From Virgibacillus_O xinjiangensis (GTDB lineage Bacteria; Bacillota; Bacilli; Bacillales; Amphibacillaceae), in assembly GCF_042643145.1 (NCBI RefSeq), contig NZ_JBHRSA010000004.1:62001-126000 (forward strand): a stretch of DNA of 64,000 nt. Direction: 5' to 3'. The translations under genes were made by a program, and so were the position numbers. The notes beneath the pieces are model-generated. The model was not told the DNA's origin and made no database searches. It saw nothing but the letters and a program-made list of their open reading frames with translations. Shown here piece after piece: positions 33,083 through 42,377 of the stretch. Positions within the stretch are counted from its first letter, which is position 1. Each line of letters opens with the position of its first letter.

Positions 33083-33670
33083 CTATAGCCCATGATTAGA
33101 ACGAGTATCTCGTTTGATTGTCAGCATATAAGCGATGAAGATGGAGAGCATACTCAGCCAAAAGGTGAAGTAGCCTATCTCTTTCATATAATCTGTCAAA
33201 ATAGAATAAACAGGCATCATCCCGAAAACATAATCAATTACATCGTTGTGCAGCGTCCATATTGCAGCGACTGCCAAGTGTCTGCGTTTGATCTTATAAT
33301 ACGGTATGTACAGCAGTCCTTGTATAGCCATCGCTCCATGCGAAGCAATCAGCATATATCCTTGCCAACCAAGCTCACCACCGATGATCAATGTCAGTAT
33401 GTTCATCACGACTGCCCAGATACCATACTTGAAGAGTGTCACAAGTGCCAGTGCCTCGATATATGGAACATTTCTACCAAAGATGAAGAAAAACAAAAAG
33501 ATCGTGAAGAACAAACTTGCAGTAGGGCTATCGGGTACAAATGCAAGGAAAATATCAGGGGTTATGGAAAGCTGCCCCCTATACCACATATATCCATAAA
33601 TAGTGCCAAAGAAATTGACAAAGAATAAAAGAACAAGGAATCGTTTATCCAATAATATGTAATTGACCAT
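33083..33670 (-). CDS. ypjA: DUF1405 membrane protein (YpjA)
   Basis: The product is 195 residues from the ATG at 33670 behind AAGGGGGG; the longer frame adds ten residues. About six hydrophobic helices span the protein (LLFFVNFFGTIYGYMWY, ASLFFTIFLFFFIFG and others). It fits the DUF1405/YpjA family, which follows the qcr genes in Bacillaceae. Function is unknown; its position suggests a link with the bc complex or membrane energetics. Confidence 0.88.
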   Translation of the reverse strand: MVNYILLDKRFLVLLFFVNFFGTIYGYMWYRGQLSITPDIFLAFVPDSPTASLFFTIFLFFFIFGRNVPYIEALALVTLFKYGIWAVVMNILTLIIGGELGWQGYMLIASHGAMAIQGLLYIPYYKIKRRHLAVAAIWTLHNDVIDYVFGMMPVYSILTDYMKEIGYFTFWLSMLSIFIAYMLTIKRDTRSNHGL

Positions 33671-33692
33671 GTCTTCCCCCCTTAAATTTGTA

Positions 33693-33729
33693 AAAAGCAC
33701 CTTTACCCCTCAGGGCAAAGGTGCTTAAT
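33693..33729 (-). terminator. Terminator of qcrABC
   Basis: A 13-bp stem (33694-33707 with 33714-33727, one mismatch) is followed on the minus strand by TTTTTACAAATTT. It separates qcrC from ypjA. Confidence 0.82.
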
Positions 33730-33741
33730 TTAACCTGCAAC

Positions 33742-34521
33742 CTATTCCGCATCTTCATTTACTGATGTAATGAAATCGACAAGGTTTTGCAGTTCTTCTT
33801 CTGAACCAGTGAACTGATCGGCCGGCATGCTGCCTATACCTTCCTGGGCGATAGTAGCAATTTCTTCTGCAGAACGGTCAATTCCGATCAATGAAGGACC
33901 CGCAGCTCCTCCACTTAGGTCCTCACCATGACAGGACATACAGTTATTTTGATAAATCTCATACCCTGCGTGATCCGTGTCGACGGCTACTTGCTCGTCT
34001 TCAGGAATTGGCTTATTCGCTTCCCCACGTGCTTCCCAGTCAACTTGAGCAGCTGAAGCGTAAGTCAACCATATAACAGATACCAGTCCTAAAAGCATCA
34101 TGCCGACAGCAACAGGACGCTGATGCGGTCTTCTGCCCGGTCCATTATCCAGAAACGGAGCTAAGAGAAGTGCTCCAAATGCAAGACCCGGTAGAACGAT
34201 GATCCCCATCAACGACCAATTGGCACTGGCGAATTCATATTTCAACAGTTCATACAAGAACAGGAAATACCAGTCCGGAAGTGGAATATACGATGCGTTT
34301 GTCGGATCGGCAACACCTTCAAGCGGGGAAGGATGCGCCAGAGTAAGGCATAGGAACCCGACAAGGAATACAGAACCAGCCAGCCATTCTTTCAAAAGAA
34401 AGTTGGGCCAGAAGGCTTCCGTCCTTCCAGGATATTCAGAATAATCTTTTGGTACATGAGGATTTCTTTCGGCAGAGATTCGTGAATCTCCGACAAATTT
34501 CATTCCTTTACCCTTCTTCAC
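33742..34521 (-). CDS. qcrC: Menaquinol:cytochrome c reductase cytochrome b/c subunit QcrC
   Basis: This 259-residue subunit starts with GTG after AAGGAGGG. The N-terminal half resembles subunit IV of the b6f complex (PDWYFLFLYELLKYEF, helices at ~48-66, ~105-125 and ~142-160). The C-terminal half is a cytochrome c domain with the haem motif CMSCH in YQNNCMSCHGEDLSGG and a later Met ligand in GSMPADQF. It transfers electrons from the bc complex to cytochrome c oxidase. It is the last gene of qcrA-qcrB-qcrC. Confidence 0.97.
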   Translation of the reverse strand: MKKGKGMKFVGDSRISAERNPHVPKDYSEYPGRTEAFWPNFLLKEWLAGSVFLVGFLCLTLAHPSPLEGVADPTNASYIPLPDWYFLFLYELLKYEFASANWSLMGIIVLPGLAFGALLLAPFLDNGPGRRPHQRPVAVGMMLLGLVSVIWLTYASAAQVDWEARGEANKPIPEDEQVAVDTDHAGYEIYQNNCMSCHGEDLSGGAAGPSLIGIDRSAEEIATIAQEGIGSMPADQFTGSEEELQNLVDFITSVNEDAE

Positions 34522-34536
34522 AGCTTTCCCTCCTTC

Positions 34537-35211
34537 TTATAGTGGTCCGGAAATACCTTGTTTACGGATTAAGATAAAGTGCACACCCATCAGTGCAAAC
34601 AGTGCGGCTGGCAGGAAGAACACATGGATGGCGAAGAATCTCGCAAGCGTTTGGGCTCCTACAATCGATTCGTCACCTGCCAATAAAGTTTTCAGTTCTG
34701 GCCCGATAAACGGCACCTGCTCTGCAATTTCCAGTCCAACCTGCGTTGCAAAGTATGCTTTGTTATCCCAAGGCAGGAGATAGCCTGTGAAACCTAATCC
34801 AAGGATGACAAAGAACAGCAGAACACCAACCATCCAGTTAAGTTCACGCGGTTTCTTATACGCACCTTGGAAGAAGACCCGGCAAGTATGTAATAAAAGC
34901 ATTACTACAACTACACTCGCACCCCAATGGTGCATCCCACGGACAATTTGGCCGTGTGCGACTTCCGTCTGCAAGTAATAAACGGATTTCCAGGCATTTT
35001 CAATGTCCGGCACATAATACATAGTCAAAAACATTCCAGACAAAATTTGAATGACAACGACAAAAAATGTCAGACCGCCGAAACAGTAGACAAAGGCCGA
35101 GAAGTGGTGGGCCGGGTTTACGTGTTCCGGTACTTCGTGATCAGCGATATCCCGCCAAATCGGCGTAATATCTACACGTTCATCAATCCAATCATACAAC
35201 TTCTGCAGCAT
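34537..35211 (-). CDS. qcrB: Menaquinol:cytochrome c reductase cytochrome b subunit QcrB
   Basis: A 224-residue b6-type cytochrome with four transmembrane helices. Haem ligand histidines are in HHWGASVVVVMLLLHTCRVF and in IHVFFLPAALFALMGVHFI. It also has the conserved GYLLPWD loop and NPAHHFSAFVYCFGGL. It oxidises menaquinol within the membrane. It lies 6 bases after qcrA. Confidence 0.97.
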   Translation of the reverse strand: MLQKLYDWIDERVDITPIWRDIADHEVPEHVNPAHHFSAFVYCFGGLTFFVVVIQILSGMFLTMYYVPDIENAWKSVYYLQTEVAHGQIVRGMHHWGASVVVVMLLLHTCRVFFQGAYKKPRELNWMVGVLLFFVILGLGFTGYLLPWDNKAYFATQVGLEIAEQVPFIGPELKTLLAGDESIVGAQTLARFFAIHVFFLPAALFALMGVHFILIRKQGISGPL

Positions 35212-35217
35212 AAATAA

Positions 35218-35730
35218 TTACGCCTCCTCTCTTGGTACAGGCTCGCCTAAGAATAGCATGCCATTTTCAACTTTTTGTTCGTAAACATCCAATGGTGCAA
35301 GTGGTGGTGTACCCGGTACGTTCGTGCCATCCTTATAATAGCGGCCATTATGGCACGGGCAGAAAAATTCATTCGGATAATCTTCACTTCCTTCCCAGGA
35401 AACCACACATCCCAGGTGCTTACAAATTGGAGAAAACGCTTGGATTTCGTCATTTTCATCCATAAAGACCCATGCTGATCGGCTGACTTCCGAAGTGTAC
35501 CAGCCATCCACCTGCTCAACGGTCCAATCCACACGCTGCGGCTCATTGGTAATTTCATCTACAGAGATGCCAACGTTCGACATATCACCACCGCTTGATT
35601 CCTGCAAAACAGGATCTACTGCCATTCTGACCATCGGCATCATCAAACCTGCTGCCATGAACCCACCTAAACCAGTCAACGTATAGTTAAGGAACTGTCT
35701 GCGGGATACTTGCTGCTTCTTTTCGCTCAT
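35218..35730 (-). CDS. qcrA: Rieske [2Fe-2S] subunit QcrA
   Basis: A 170-residue iron-sulfur protein with an N-terminal anchor (FLNYTLTGLGGFMAAGLMMP) preceded by RRQF, consistent with Tat export. The Rieske cluster motifs CKHLGC and CPCHNGRY are present. It passes electrons from menaquinol to cytochrome c. It heads the qcr operon behind a clear promoter; the export route needs the Tat proteins encoded earlier in the window. Confidence 0.97.
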   Translation of the reverse strand: MSEKKQQVSRRQFLNYTLTGLGGFMAAGLMMPMVRMAVDPVLQESSGGDMSNVGISVDEITNEPQRVDWTVEQVDGWYTSEVSRSAWVFMDENDEIQAFSPICKHLGCVVSWEGSEDYPNEFFCPCHNGRYYKDGTNVPGTPPLAPLDVYEQKVENGMLFLGEPVPREEA

Positions 35731-35796
35731 GATTTTCCCCCCTCTTTACAATAATCACGGACAATTATTATTTAATCATATTACTAGGACACTACA

Positions 35797-35825
35797 ATGA
35801 TAGCGCAAACTACTTGTCCGGTCAA
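35797..35825 (-). promoter_or_regulatory. Sigma-A promoter of the qcr operon
   Basis: TTGACC (35825-35820), exactly 17 bases, TATCAT (35802-35797), about 65 bases upstream of the qcrA ATG. Confidence 0.7.
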
Positions 35826-35885
35826 TAAATAACAGCAGGGTTCTACATTGATTGATATCCCAGTGTGATGACCAAACCGACCTGT

Positions 35886-36347
35886 TTATGCCCAATAACT
35901 TCTGATCAGCTCAGTTATTTGACCTACTTGTTCACGCACATGTTGTTTCATTTCGTTGGAAGACAGGTCTCCGGACTGCTTCCCTGGGAACCACAATAAT
36001 GTGCCGTTCACTGATTGTTCCAGCCTTTTCCACGAAGAATCAAACGTTATGAAAAACATATGATGAAACGGTTGTTCCCTCAATTCCTCTACCCAGCTGT
36101 TCAACCGCTGTGTTTCCTCTTCCCCGACAGCCGACTCCCTGTAATGGTAGGGAGGACAGAGGAGCATTCTGCCTGTCAGCTCCTTTTCAATTTCATTGGC
36201 TAGAATAGATAGTAATTCATGTTGGAATGCTGCTTGTTCTGCAGTCTTGTCATTCGATAATTGAAAAGGGATAAGCGGTACCAGAACGGTGTCTATGTAT
36301 TCTTTGGCTTCCAAATATCTGGGGACATCTGCTGTAGACCATTTCAT
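35886..36347 (-). CDS. ypiF: YpiF family protein (DUF2487)
   Basis: This 153-residue protein begins MKWSTADVPRYLEAKEYIDTVLVPL and contains LCPPYHYRE and FFITFDSSWKRLE, typical of YpiF/DUF2487. It is cytoplasmic and of unknown function. The start has an AAAGGAG site. As in B. subtilis it stands between ypiB and qcrA; ypiF has separate signals here, since the qcr promoter lies beyond its stop. Confidence 0.88.
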   Translation of the reverse strand: MKWSTADVPRYLEAKEYIDTVLVPLIPFQLSNDKTAEQAAFQHELLSILANEIEKELTGRMLLCPPYHYRESAVGEEETQRLNSWVEELREQPFHHMFFITFDSSWKRLEQSVNGTLLWFPGKQSGDLSSNEMKQHVREQVGQITELIRSYWA

Positions 36348-36425
36348 TTATCTATCAACTCCTTTCATTTCTTCCACAACTAAGTGGATATTATGCTATC
36401 ATGCATAAATGGTATTTTATCCAGC

Positions 36426-36465
36426 AAAAAAAATCAACCTATTGCTTTTGCAATCGAGGTTGATT
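36426..36465 (-). terminator. Terminator of ypiA-ypiB
   Basis: A two-part stem (36432-36440 with 36457-36465, plus an inner ATTGC/GCAAT) overlaps the last codons of ypiB and is followed by TTTTTTTT on the minus strand. Confidence 0.85.
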
Positions 36466-37014
36466 AGGATAAGATTCTTCAAGCTCCTGCAGTTCCACAA
36501 CCAGCTTGTCAAACCTTTCTTGGTCCAGATCGTCCAAAGACCTGTCTATTTCCCTCAGCAGGTTGTTCTTTTTAAAGGTGAATAATGATTCTTCAAGCAA
36601 ACGTGCTGCAGTAATTTTATCTTTTTCTGTAACGTCTTTACTGTCAGGTCTGAAAGGATTTTCTTCCATGACGGACACATAGTAGGCATTCTGATGAGCT
36701 TTCTTGAAATTGAGCTGCAAGTATAAAGGTTCTTCCGGGTTTAACCGGATGTCATGAAACGACTTTTCCGCATCTGTCGTTACCAGGTGGTTTTTATAGA
36801 ACCGAAATGGCGTCTCTTCCGAACAATGAGTTGTCATAAGGATACCCCTTGGACAGTACTTGACATCCCTGACAAAGTGGACATGTTTCAACATCTCCCG
36901 GTGGTTCAGTAGGTAGTTCAGAATCCAGACGCTTTCACGTTTTTTCAGCTGATAGTGGTCAAGAAACCAACGAAGAAATTTTCTTTTCTCCTCTGCGGTC
37001 ACAGGGGTCTGCAT
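36439..37014 (-). CDS. ypiB: UPF0302 protein YpiB (ReoY homologue)
   Basis: This 191-residue protein begins TPVTAEEKRKFLRWFLDHYQLK and contains ECVWILNYL-like SVWILNYLLNHREML and DVKYCPRGILMTT, which define UPF0302. Listeria ReoY, of the same family, controls ClpCP-dependent turnover of MurA and so peptidoglycan synthesis; B. subtilis YpiB and the TPR protein YpiA act in the same pathway. Here it directly follows ypiA (42-base gap) and ends in a terminator, consistent with a two-gene unit. Confidence 0.92.
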   Translation of the reverse strand: MQTPVTAEEKRKFLRWFLDHYQLKKRESVWILNYLLNHREMLKHVHFVRDVKYCPRGILMTTHCSEETPFRFYKNHLVTTDAEKSFHDIRLNPEEPLYLQLNFKKAHQNAYYVSVMEENPFRPDSKDVTEKDKITAARLLEESLFTFKKNNLLREIDRSLDDLDQERFDKLVVELQELEESYPNQPRLQKQ

Positions 37015-37056
37015 ATATTGAACCCTCCTAATATAGAACGTTTCTCCTTTGAGCGT

Positions 37057-38322
37057 TTAAAGGCCGTCGTTTTCCATTTTCAACCGGTTGAGGAATTCTT
37101 CAATGTCTGTATCCGAAGGCTGATCAAGTAAATAGGCTTCAAAAACAGGTATCGCAGCATCCATCCTCCCTTCCTCTGTCAGGAAATAGCCGTATTCCTT
37201 CAGAAAATCGCTATCTTCTTTTAATCCATTGTATGCAGTGTTATATGCATTTAATGCATCTTCATATAATTCCTCTTCATTGTAAGCTCTGGCGAGTTCC
37301 CAATCGTATAAAGAATCATCTGCACCAGTCTCTTTCAGCTGTGTAATTAGATCAATAATTTTTGCAGACTCATTGGAGGTCTTGAACATTTTAATAAGGA
37401 AAAGAATAGCTTCTTTATAATCAGGATCCAAAGCTATTGCTTCCCTGATCAATGATTCACTCTCTTCCTCTTTTTCCAGCTGATGTGCCAGTACCCCGGC
37501 GAGATAGAACAATTCCTTATTGAACTCGTCTACCTCGAGTCCTTTCTTGGCTGTATCATATCCCTCTCTTGGCATTCCATCTTCTTCATACACTTTAGCC
37601 AGCTGATAATAGACCACATGATAGTATGGATCAATCTTTACAACATGCTCCCACGCTTTGATCGCTATATCCGAACGCCCGGCCTGTTTTGCGGTAAAGC
37701 CATATTTGAATAATGTGTCAGGGTGTTCACTCTCAATATCTTGATAGAATTGAAGTGCCTCTTCATAATCGCCTGACGCCGCATGTGCTTCAGCAAGCCG
37801 GTCATTAATCGAAATGTTTGCCAGTTCCTTTGCTTTTGGAAGAATCTTTTCATAGTAAGTAATAGCTTTGCGGTATTCCCCGATAGAAAATAGCAGTTCA
37901 GCCAATGCTAAATCTACTACAGGCTCATTCGGTTCGAATTGTTTGGCTGTCAGCAGTTTCTGCTCCGCCACTTCAAACAAACCCTGGGCCTGATAAAGAT
38001 CTGCCAGTTGGATTAATGTCTGCACATAAGCTTCATCGTCTTCGCTCACTTCATTAAGCAGATTAATGGCAGCTTCATCATTATCCAATTCCACATATAT
38101 GTCAGCAAGCATCACTTTCAATTCACTTTCCTCAGGATACTGCTGTAATAAATCACTAAGTATTTGACTTGCTTCTTCCAGGAAGCCCCACTGATTATAT
38201 AACTCGGCAATCGTGAATTTCTCTTCTTCATCTGCTTTTGGCAGATAATCTTCCAATAACTCGATGGCTTTTTCGGTTTGATTGCTCTCAACTAGTTTTA
38301 CTGCTTTCATGATGGTGTCCAT
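37057..38322 (-). CDS. ypiA: TPR-repeat protein YpiA
   Basis: The ATG at 38322 follows AGAGG by 9 bases and gives 421 residues; a TTG nine codons earlier lacks support. The whole protein is a run of about ten tetratricopeptide repeats (for example AYNQWGFLEEASQILSDLL and ALAELLFSIGEYRKAITYYEKI), strongly acidic and cytoplasmic. B. subtilis YpiA works with YpiB in controlling MurAA stability. It is probably cotranscribed with ypiB. Confidence 0.92.
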   Translation of the reverse strand: MDTIMKAVKLVESNQTEKAIELLEDYLPKADEEEKFTIAELYNQWGFLEEASQILSDLLQQYPEESELKVMLADIYVELDNDEAAINLLNEVSEDDEAYVQTLIQLADLYQAQGLFEVAEQKLLTAKQFEPNEPVVDLALAELLFSIGEYRKAITYYEKILPKAKELANISINDRLAEAHAASGDYEEALQFYQDIESEHPDTLFKYGFTAKQAGRSDIAIKAWEHVVKIDPYYHVVYYQLAKVYEEDGMPREGYDTAKKGLEVDEFNKELFYLAGVLAHQLEKEEESESLIREAIALDPDYKEAILFLIKMFKTSNESAKIIDLITQLKETGADDSLYDWELARAYNEEELYEDALNAYNTAYNGLKEDSDFLKEYGYFLTEEGRMDAAIPVFEAYLLDQPSDTDIEEFLNRLKMENDGL

Positions 38323-38441
38323 GACGAACATCCTCTCTTGCCTATCCAACTGGATATAGATAATATGATATTTCTAATCATACCTAAATGCTGCTGCATG
38401 TTCAAATAAAGAGAAACACGGAAACTTCAGCGGAAAAATAG

Positions 38442-38467
38442 AGGAGTCTGCAAAGTGCAGACTCCTG
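38442..38467 (-). terminator. Terminator of the aro gene cluster
   Basis: An 11-bp stem with a 3-base loop (38442-38452, 38456-38466) ends in CTATTTTTCC on the minus strand directly after the aroA stop. Confidence 0.82.
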
Positions 38468-38468
38468 A

Positions 38469-39758
38469 CTAGTTGATCACACTATTTAGATCTTCAAAGA
38501 AATTTGGATAAGAAATCGCTATAGAAGAGTCATCATCTATCGTCACTTCTTCTTCCGAGATAAGCGATGCAATGGCACCCATCATTGCTATTCGATGGTC
38601 GTTATAGGCGGAAACCTCTCCACCGGTAATCTTTGCTCTTCCTTTGATAACCATCCCATCTTCGGTAGCTTCAATATCAGCACCTAAACTAGACAAAACT
38701 TCAGTCACTGCTGCGATTCTATCCGTTTCTTTCACCCGAAGCTCTTCCGCATCTTTAATGACAGTAGTACCCTCTGCCTGTGTTGCCAATAGAGCAATTA
38801 TAGGGATCTCATCAATTAACCGGGGAATGATATCCCCTTTAATTTTAACCCCTTGGAGTTCTGTGTGTTTCACGGTCAGATCTCCTATCATCTCACCGCC
38901 TACCTCTTTCTGATTGCTTACTTCCATATCGGCACCCATTTTTTTCAACACATCAAGAATACCTGTCCTTGTCCCGTTCAGGCCGACATTTTTCAATACC
39001 ACTTGACTTTCAGGAACAATAGCAGCTGCTGCAATAAAAAACGCAGCAGATGAAATATCGCCGGGCACATATATGTTCGTTGCCTTCAATGCTTTTCGGC
39101 CGGTAATCTCAGTTGTATTGCCGTCTGTAGTGATGTCTGCTTGAAAGGCCTTCAACATGTTTTCCGTATGGTTCCTAGTCTGGGTTAGTTCCCTTACCTT
39201 GGTAACTCCATCTGCTAATAAACCGGCAAATAATACGGCTGATTTAACTTGCGCACTTTTGACGGGCAATGTGTAATCAATGCTCTGCAGCCTTGTTCCT
39301 CTAATGGAGAGCGGAAGTTTACTCCCTTTTTCTCTTCCATCAATAATGGCCCCCATATCTCTCAGAGGATTCACCACCCTGTCCATTGGTCTTTTGGACA
39401 AAGACGGATCACCCCAGGATGCAGTGAAAAAAGGAAGTCCTGCTAGCAAACCGATCATCAGACGAGAGGTGGTTCCTGAATTGCCAAAATATAATGGTTG
39501 ATCGGGCTCTTCCAACGCAGCTATTCCTTTGCCATCAATGATCAACGAGTCCCCCTCCCTTTTAATGTTTACCCCCATCGTTTGAAAAGCATGGACGGTC
39601 CGCATACAATCTTCCCCATCCAAAAAATGAGTCACTTTTGTAACCCCTTCTGCAAGCGAACCGAATATTACGGCACGATGGGATATGGATTTGTCACCAG
39701 GCACTTCAATGGTACCCTTCAATGGATTCGGACTAGGTGATAAGACAAGTTTGCTCAT
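38469..39758 (-). CDS. aroA: 3-phosphoshikimate 1-carboxyvinyltransferase (EPSP synthase)
   Basis: A 429-residue enzyme of the shikimate pathway (called aroE in B. subtilis), joining shikimate 3-phosphate and PEP. Motifs are VPGDKSISHRAVIFGSLAEG, YFGNSGTTSRLMIGLLAG (class II type, with SGTT), RPMDRVVNPLRDMGA and AYNDHRIAMMGAIA. It is the last gene of the cluster and lies 25 bases after tyrA. Confidence 0.97.
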   Translation of the reverse strand: MSKLVLSPSPNPLKGTIEVPGDKSISHRAVIFGSLAEGVTKVTHFLDGEDCMRTVHAFQTMGVNIKREGDSLIIDGKGIAALEEPDQPLYFGNSGTTSRLMIGLLAGLPFFTASWGDPSLSKRPMDRVVNPLRDMGAIIDGREKGSKLPLSIRGTRLQSIDYTLPVKSAQVKSAVLFAGLLADGVTKVRELTQTRNHTENMLKAFQADITTDGNTTEITGRKALKATNIYVPGDISSAAFFIAAAAIVPESQVVLKNVGLNGTRTGILDVLKKMGADMEVSNQKEVGGEMIGDLTVKHTELQGVKIKGDIIPRLIDEIPIIALLATQAEGTTVIKDAEELRVKETDRIAAVTEVLSSLGADIEATEDGMVIKGRAKITGGEVSAYNDHRIAMMGAIASLISEEEVTIDDDSSIAISYPNFFEDLNSVIN

Positions 39759-39783
39759 TTTTTCACTTCCTCTGCCAATTTAG

Positions 39784-40881
39784 TTATTGAATCACGACTT
39801 CATACCCATTTCTTCCGAGAAGCTGATAACTCTTTTTCTGTAACTCCTCCGATGGGAGGCTCAATAGTAGGGCACCGGTAATTCCCTCACGGATCTCCAG
39901 GATTTGTATATTTTTAATACTGATTTCTTCCCCAGCTAGCAGCTGGACCACTGAAGCAAGAGCGCCGGGTCTGTCCTGGATATCAACATACAGATCATAG
40001 AAAGCTGGTATGGCCCCTTTCTCTGATTTTTCCAGTCCATCCCTGTATGTTTTTGCCTGTTCAAGATATGTAATCATCTGCTCTTTATGATTTTGTTCTA
40101 CTAACTCTTTCAAGTGAGACATTTCTTTGATCCACTCGTCAAGCAGTTGGGACATCTTTGATTGGTTGTGGTAAAAGATATCCTGCCACATTTTAGGGTT
40201 GCTAGATGCAATCCTGGTGATATCCCGAAAACCGCCTGCTGCCAAATTCGGAAGAAACGAGTGGGTATCTGCCCACTTTTTCGCCTGCTGAACGAGAGAA
40301 GATGCGATTAAATGGGGGAAATGCGACACAACTCCAGTCATTTCATCATGCTCACTCGGCTGTAAGGTGATGAAATTGCTCTTTGTTCCTTCCAACACAT
40401 GCTTCAGCTCTTCCACTTTATCCCCTTTGCACCCTGATGCAGGAGTGAGTACATAAATCGCATTCTCAAATAAATGCTCCTTAGCTGCTTCGATTCCCTT
40501 CTTATGCGAACCTGCCATAGGATGACCACCAATGAAGGTAATACTCTTGTTTGTAAGTTTGTTCGCCTCTTCTAGTATAGATCCTTTCACTGAGGCAACA
40601 TCGGAGACAATAATACCTTCCTGTAATGGCAAGTTGTCCAGTTTTTTCATTAATTCGATTGTTTCAGAAATCGGGGCAGCCAAAATAATAATATCCGATT
40701 CCTGTGCTGCTTCTTCAAAGCTGGTTGCTGCCTCATCAATTATTCCATTTTCCACTGCATATGTAAGGGTGGCTTCGCTTACATCATAACCGATCAGTCT
40801 ATGGTTCCCAGATGCTTTGATGCTCTTGGCGAGCGACCCTCCGATCAATCCTAACCCTGAAATTAATATGATACGTTCCAC
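39784..40881 (-). CDS. tyrA: Prephenate dehydrogenase with ACT domain
   Basis: This 365-residue enzyme converts prephenate to 4-hydroxyphenylpyruvate for tyrosine. It has an N-terminal NAD-binding motif (GLGLIGGSLAKSIK), the conserved GGHPMAGSHKKGIEAA and a C-terminal ACT domain (~290-365, DIQDRPGALASVVQLL), which suggests feedback control by tyrosine. In B. subtilis hisC and trp genes separate it from aroH; here only 55 bases do. Confidence 0.96.
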   Translation of the reverse strand: MERIILISGLGLIGGSLAKSIKASGNHRLIGYDVSEATLTYAVENGIIDEAATSFEEAAQESDIIILAAPISETIELMKKLDNLPLQEGIIVSDVASVKGSILEEANKLTNKSITFIGGHPMAGSHKKGIEAAKEHLFENAIYVLTPASGCKGDKVEELKHVLEGTKSNFITLQPSEHDEMTGVVSHFPHLIASSLVQQAKKWADTHSFLPNLAAGGFRDITRIASSNPKMWQDIFYHNQSKMSQLLDEWIKEMSHLKELVEQNHKEQMITYLEQAKTYRDGLEKSEKGAIPAFYDLYVDIQDRPGALASVVQLLAGEEISIKNIQILEIREGITGALLLSLPSEELQKKSYQLLGRNGYEVVIQ

Positions 40882-40936
40882 TCCGAAAACTCCTTGCCTA
40901 GTTGATATGGACTATTCTGAAATTGATTGGTTAGTA

Positions 40937-41302
40937 TTATCTACCAGCCAAATCGGGACGTAACTTAACAGCGTCCTTATGGAACACATGCTGAATTTCT
41001 TTTTGCCCTTTGGATGTGTTGACCACCATCATTACCCGTATGCAGAAAGCGAGACCTTGCTGCACGTCCATCTCCCTCATACACATGACTGGTACATATG
41101 TCCATCCTTCTAGGCTTCTTAAAGCTTTAGCCGGGAAGACAGCATTGACATCTTCTGTGGCTGATATAAAAACATGAGAAATATCATCTGGTTGCACACC
41201 ATTGTTCTCTATCATTTCTTCAATCAGATTTTTGGTATTTTCCAGTATTTCTTCTTGAGTATTTTTGTTAACCGTCGTGGCACCTCGTATACCCCTAGTC
41301 AT
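40937..41302 (-). CDS. aroH: Chorismate mutase (AroH type)
   Basis: A 121-residue monofunctional enzyme turning chorismate into prephenate. It has the AroH signature TRGIRGATTVNKNTQEEIL and VPVMCMREMDVQQGL, with the active-site arginines (Arg near residue 7 and 90). It is trimeric in B. subtilis. It begins 6 bases before the end region of aroB, in the aroC-aroB-aroH-tyrA-aroA order. Confidence 0.96.
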   Translation of the reverse strand: MTRGIRGATTVNKNTQEEILENTKNLIEEMIENNGVQPDDISHVFISATEDVNAVFPAKALRSLEGWTYVPVMCMREMDVQQGLAFCIRVMMVVNTSKGQKEIQHVFHKDAVKLRPDLAGR

Positions 41303-41308
41303 TATGTA

Positions 41309-42376
41309 TCACACCAGCTTTCTCTTAAAGGTTGTTAAGTAGTCGGTAAGCAATTCTTCATTTATTTCTTTTGTCGTTACATTGCCCGGGCTCTGCAGCA
41401 AGATCATTTGGATCCTGCTTCCGATGTTCTTTTTATCCGATTTCATCCGTCTGATTAATGCTTCTGGTGCAGCCCCGCTGATATTCAAAGGGTAGCCATT
41501 AAGATGGAGCCACCCCAAAAGCTGCTGATACGGCAAGTTTATGCCATATTCTTTCTCACTCACATATAACGCGAATAATATGCCAATGGCCACAGCCTCT
41601 CCATGAGCGATCCTTCCATAACCGGCTTCTGCTTCCAATGCATGGCCGAGCGTATGGCCCAGATTGAGGTATTTCCTTATCCCCGCTTCTTTTTCATCTT
41701 GCTCGACGATAGATGCTTTAATATGAATGCCATTATACAGATGTTCAATCAACTGGCTGCTGTTAATATCATTCAATTGTATATCCAATAGTTGTTGCAG
41801 GAACTGGTCATCTCCAATGAACGCTTCCTTCACCAATTCAGCATATCCTGAACGGACTTGTTTGGCATCCAGCGATTCAAGTGTCTGCACATCATAGATC
41901 ACGGCCTTTGGGGGATAGAAATTGCCTATCAAGTTTTTGCCGAGATGGTGGTTGACTGCAACTTTTCCTCCAACACTGCTATCATGGGCAAGTATGGTGG
42001 TAGGAATTTGTACATAGTCTACCCCCCTCATGTAAGTGGCTGCTACAAACCCAGCGAGGTCACCAATCACCCCTCCGCCCAGTGCAATGATTAATGAATG
42101 CCGGTCCAATCCGTATTCGATGGCTTTTGTGTGTACCTCATAGAATTGCTCGATATTCTTAGAAGCTTCTCCAGCGGGCACCAGTGTATGGAATATGTGG
42201 GGATGATTGATCCCTGACATAATATCTTCCAGATAAAGCTCCCCCACCGTTGTATCCGAGATAATCAAAATGGAAGAATAATCTTCTTTCAGCAAACGTC
42301 CTACTTGGAACCGCAGATTCTCACCAACATATACAGGGTATGCGTGCGAATCTGCATTAACTTTCATTTCTCTCAT
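41309..42376 (-). CDS. aroB: 3-dehydroquinate synthase
   Basis: The ATG at 42376 has AGGTG 8 bases upstream and gives 355 residues; the open frame runs 38 residues further into aroC and is rejected. Motifs are VPAGEASKN, GGGVIGDLAGFVAATYMRG, the zinc ligands in GHTLGHALE and AHGEAVAIG. It makes dehydroquinate from DAHP using NAD and zinc. It starts one base after the aroC stop, so the two are translationally linked. Confidence 0.97.
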   Translation of the reverse strand: MREMKVNADSHAYPVYVGENLRFQVGRLLKEDYSSILIISDTTVGELYLEDIMSGINHPHIFHTLVPAGEASKNIEQFYEVHTKAIEYGLDRHSLIIALGGGVIGDLAGFVAATYMRGVDYVQIPTTILAHDSSVGGKVAVNHHLGKNLIGNFYPPKAVIYDVQTLESLDAKQVRSGYAELVKEAFIGDDQFLQQLLDIQLNDINSSQLIEHLYNGIHIKASIVEQDEKEAGIRKYLNLGHTLGHALEAEAGYGRIAHGEAVAIGILFALYVSEKEYGINLPYQQLLGWLHLNGYPLNISGAAPEALIRRMKSDKKNIGSRIQMILLQSPGNVTTKEINEELLTDYLTTFKRKLV

Positions 42377-42377
42377 G

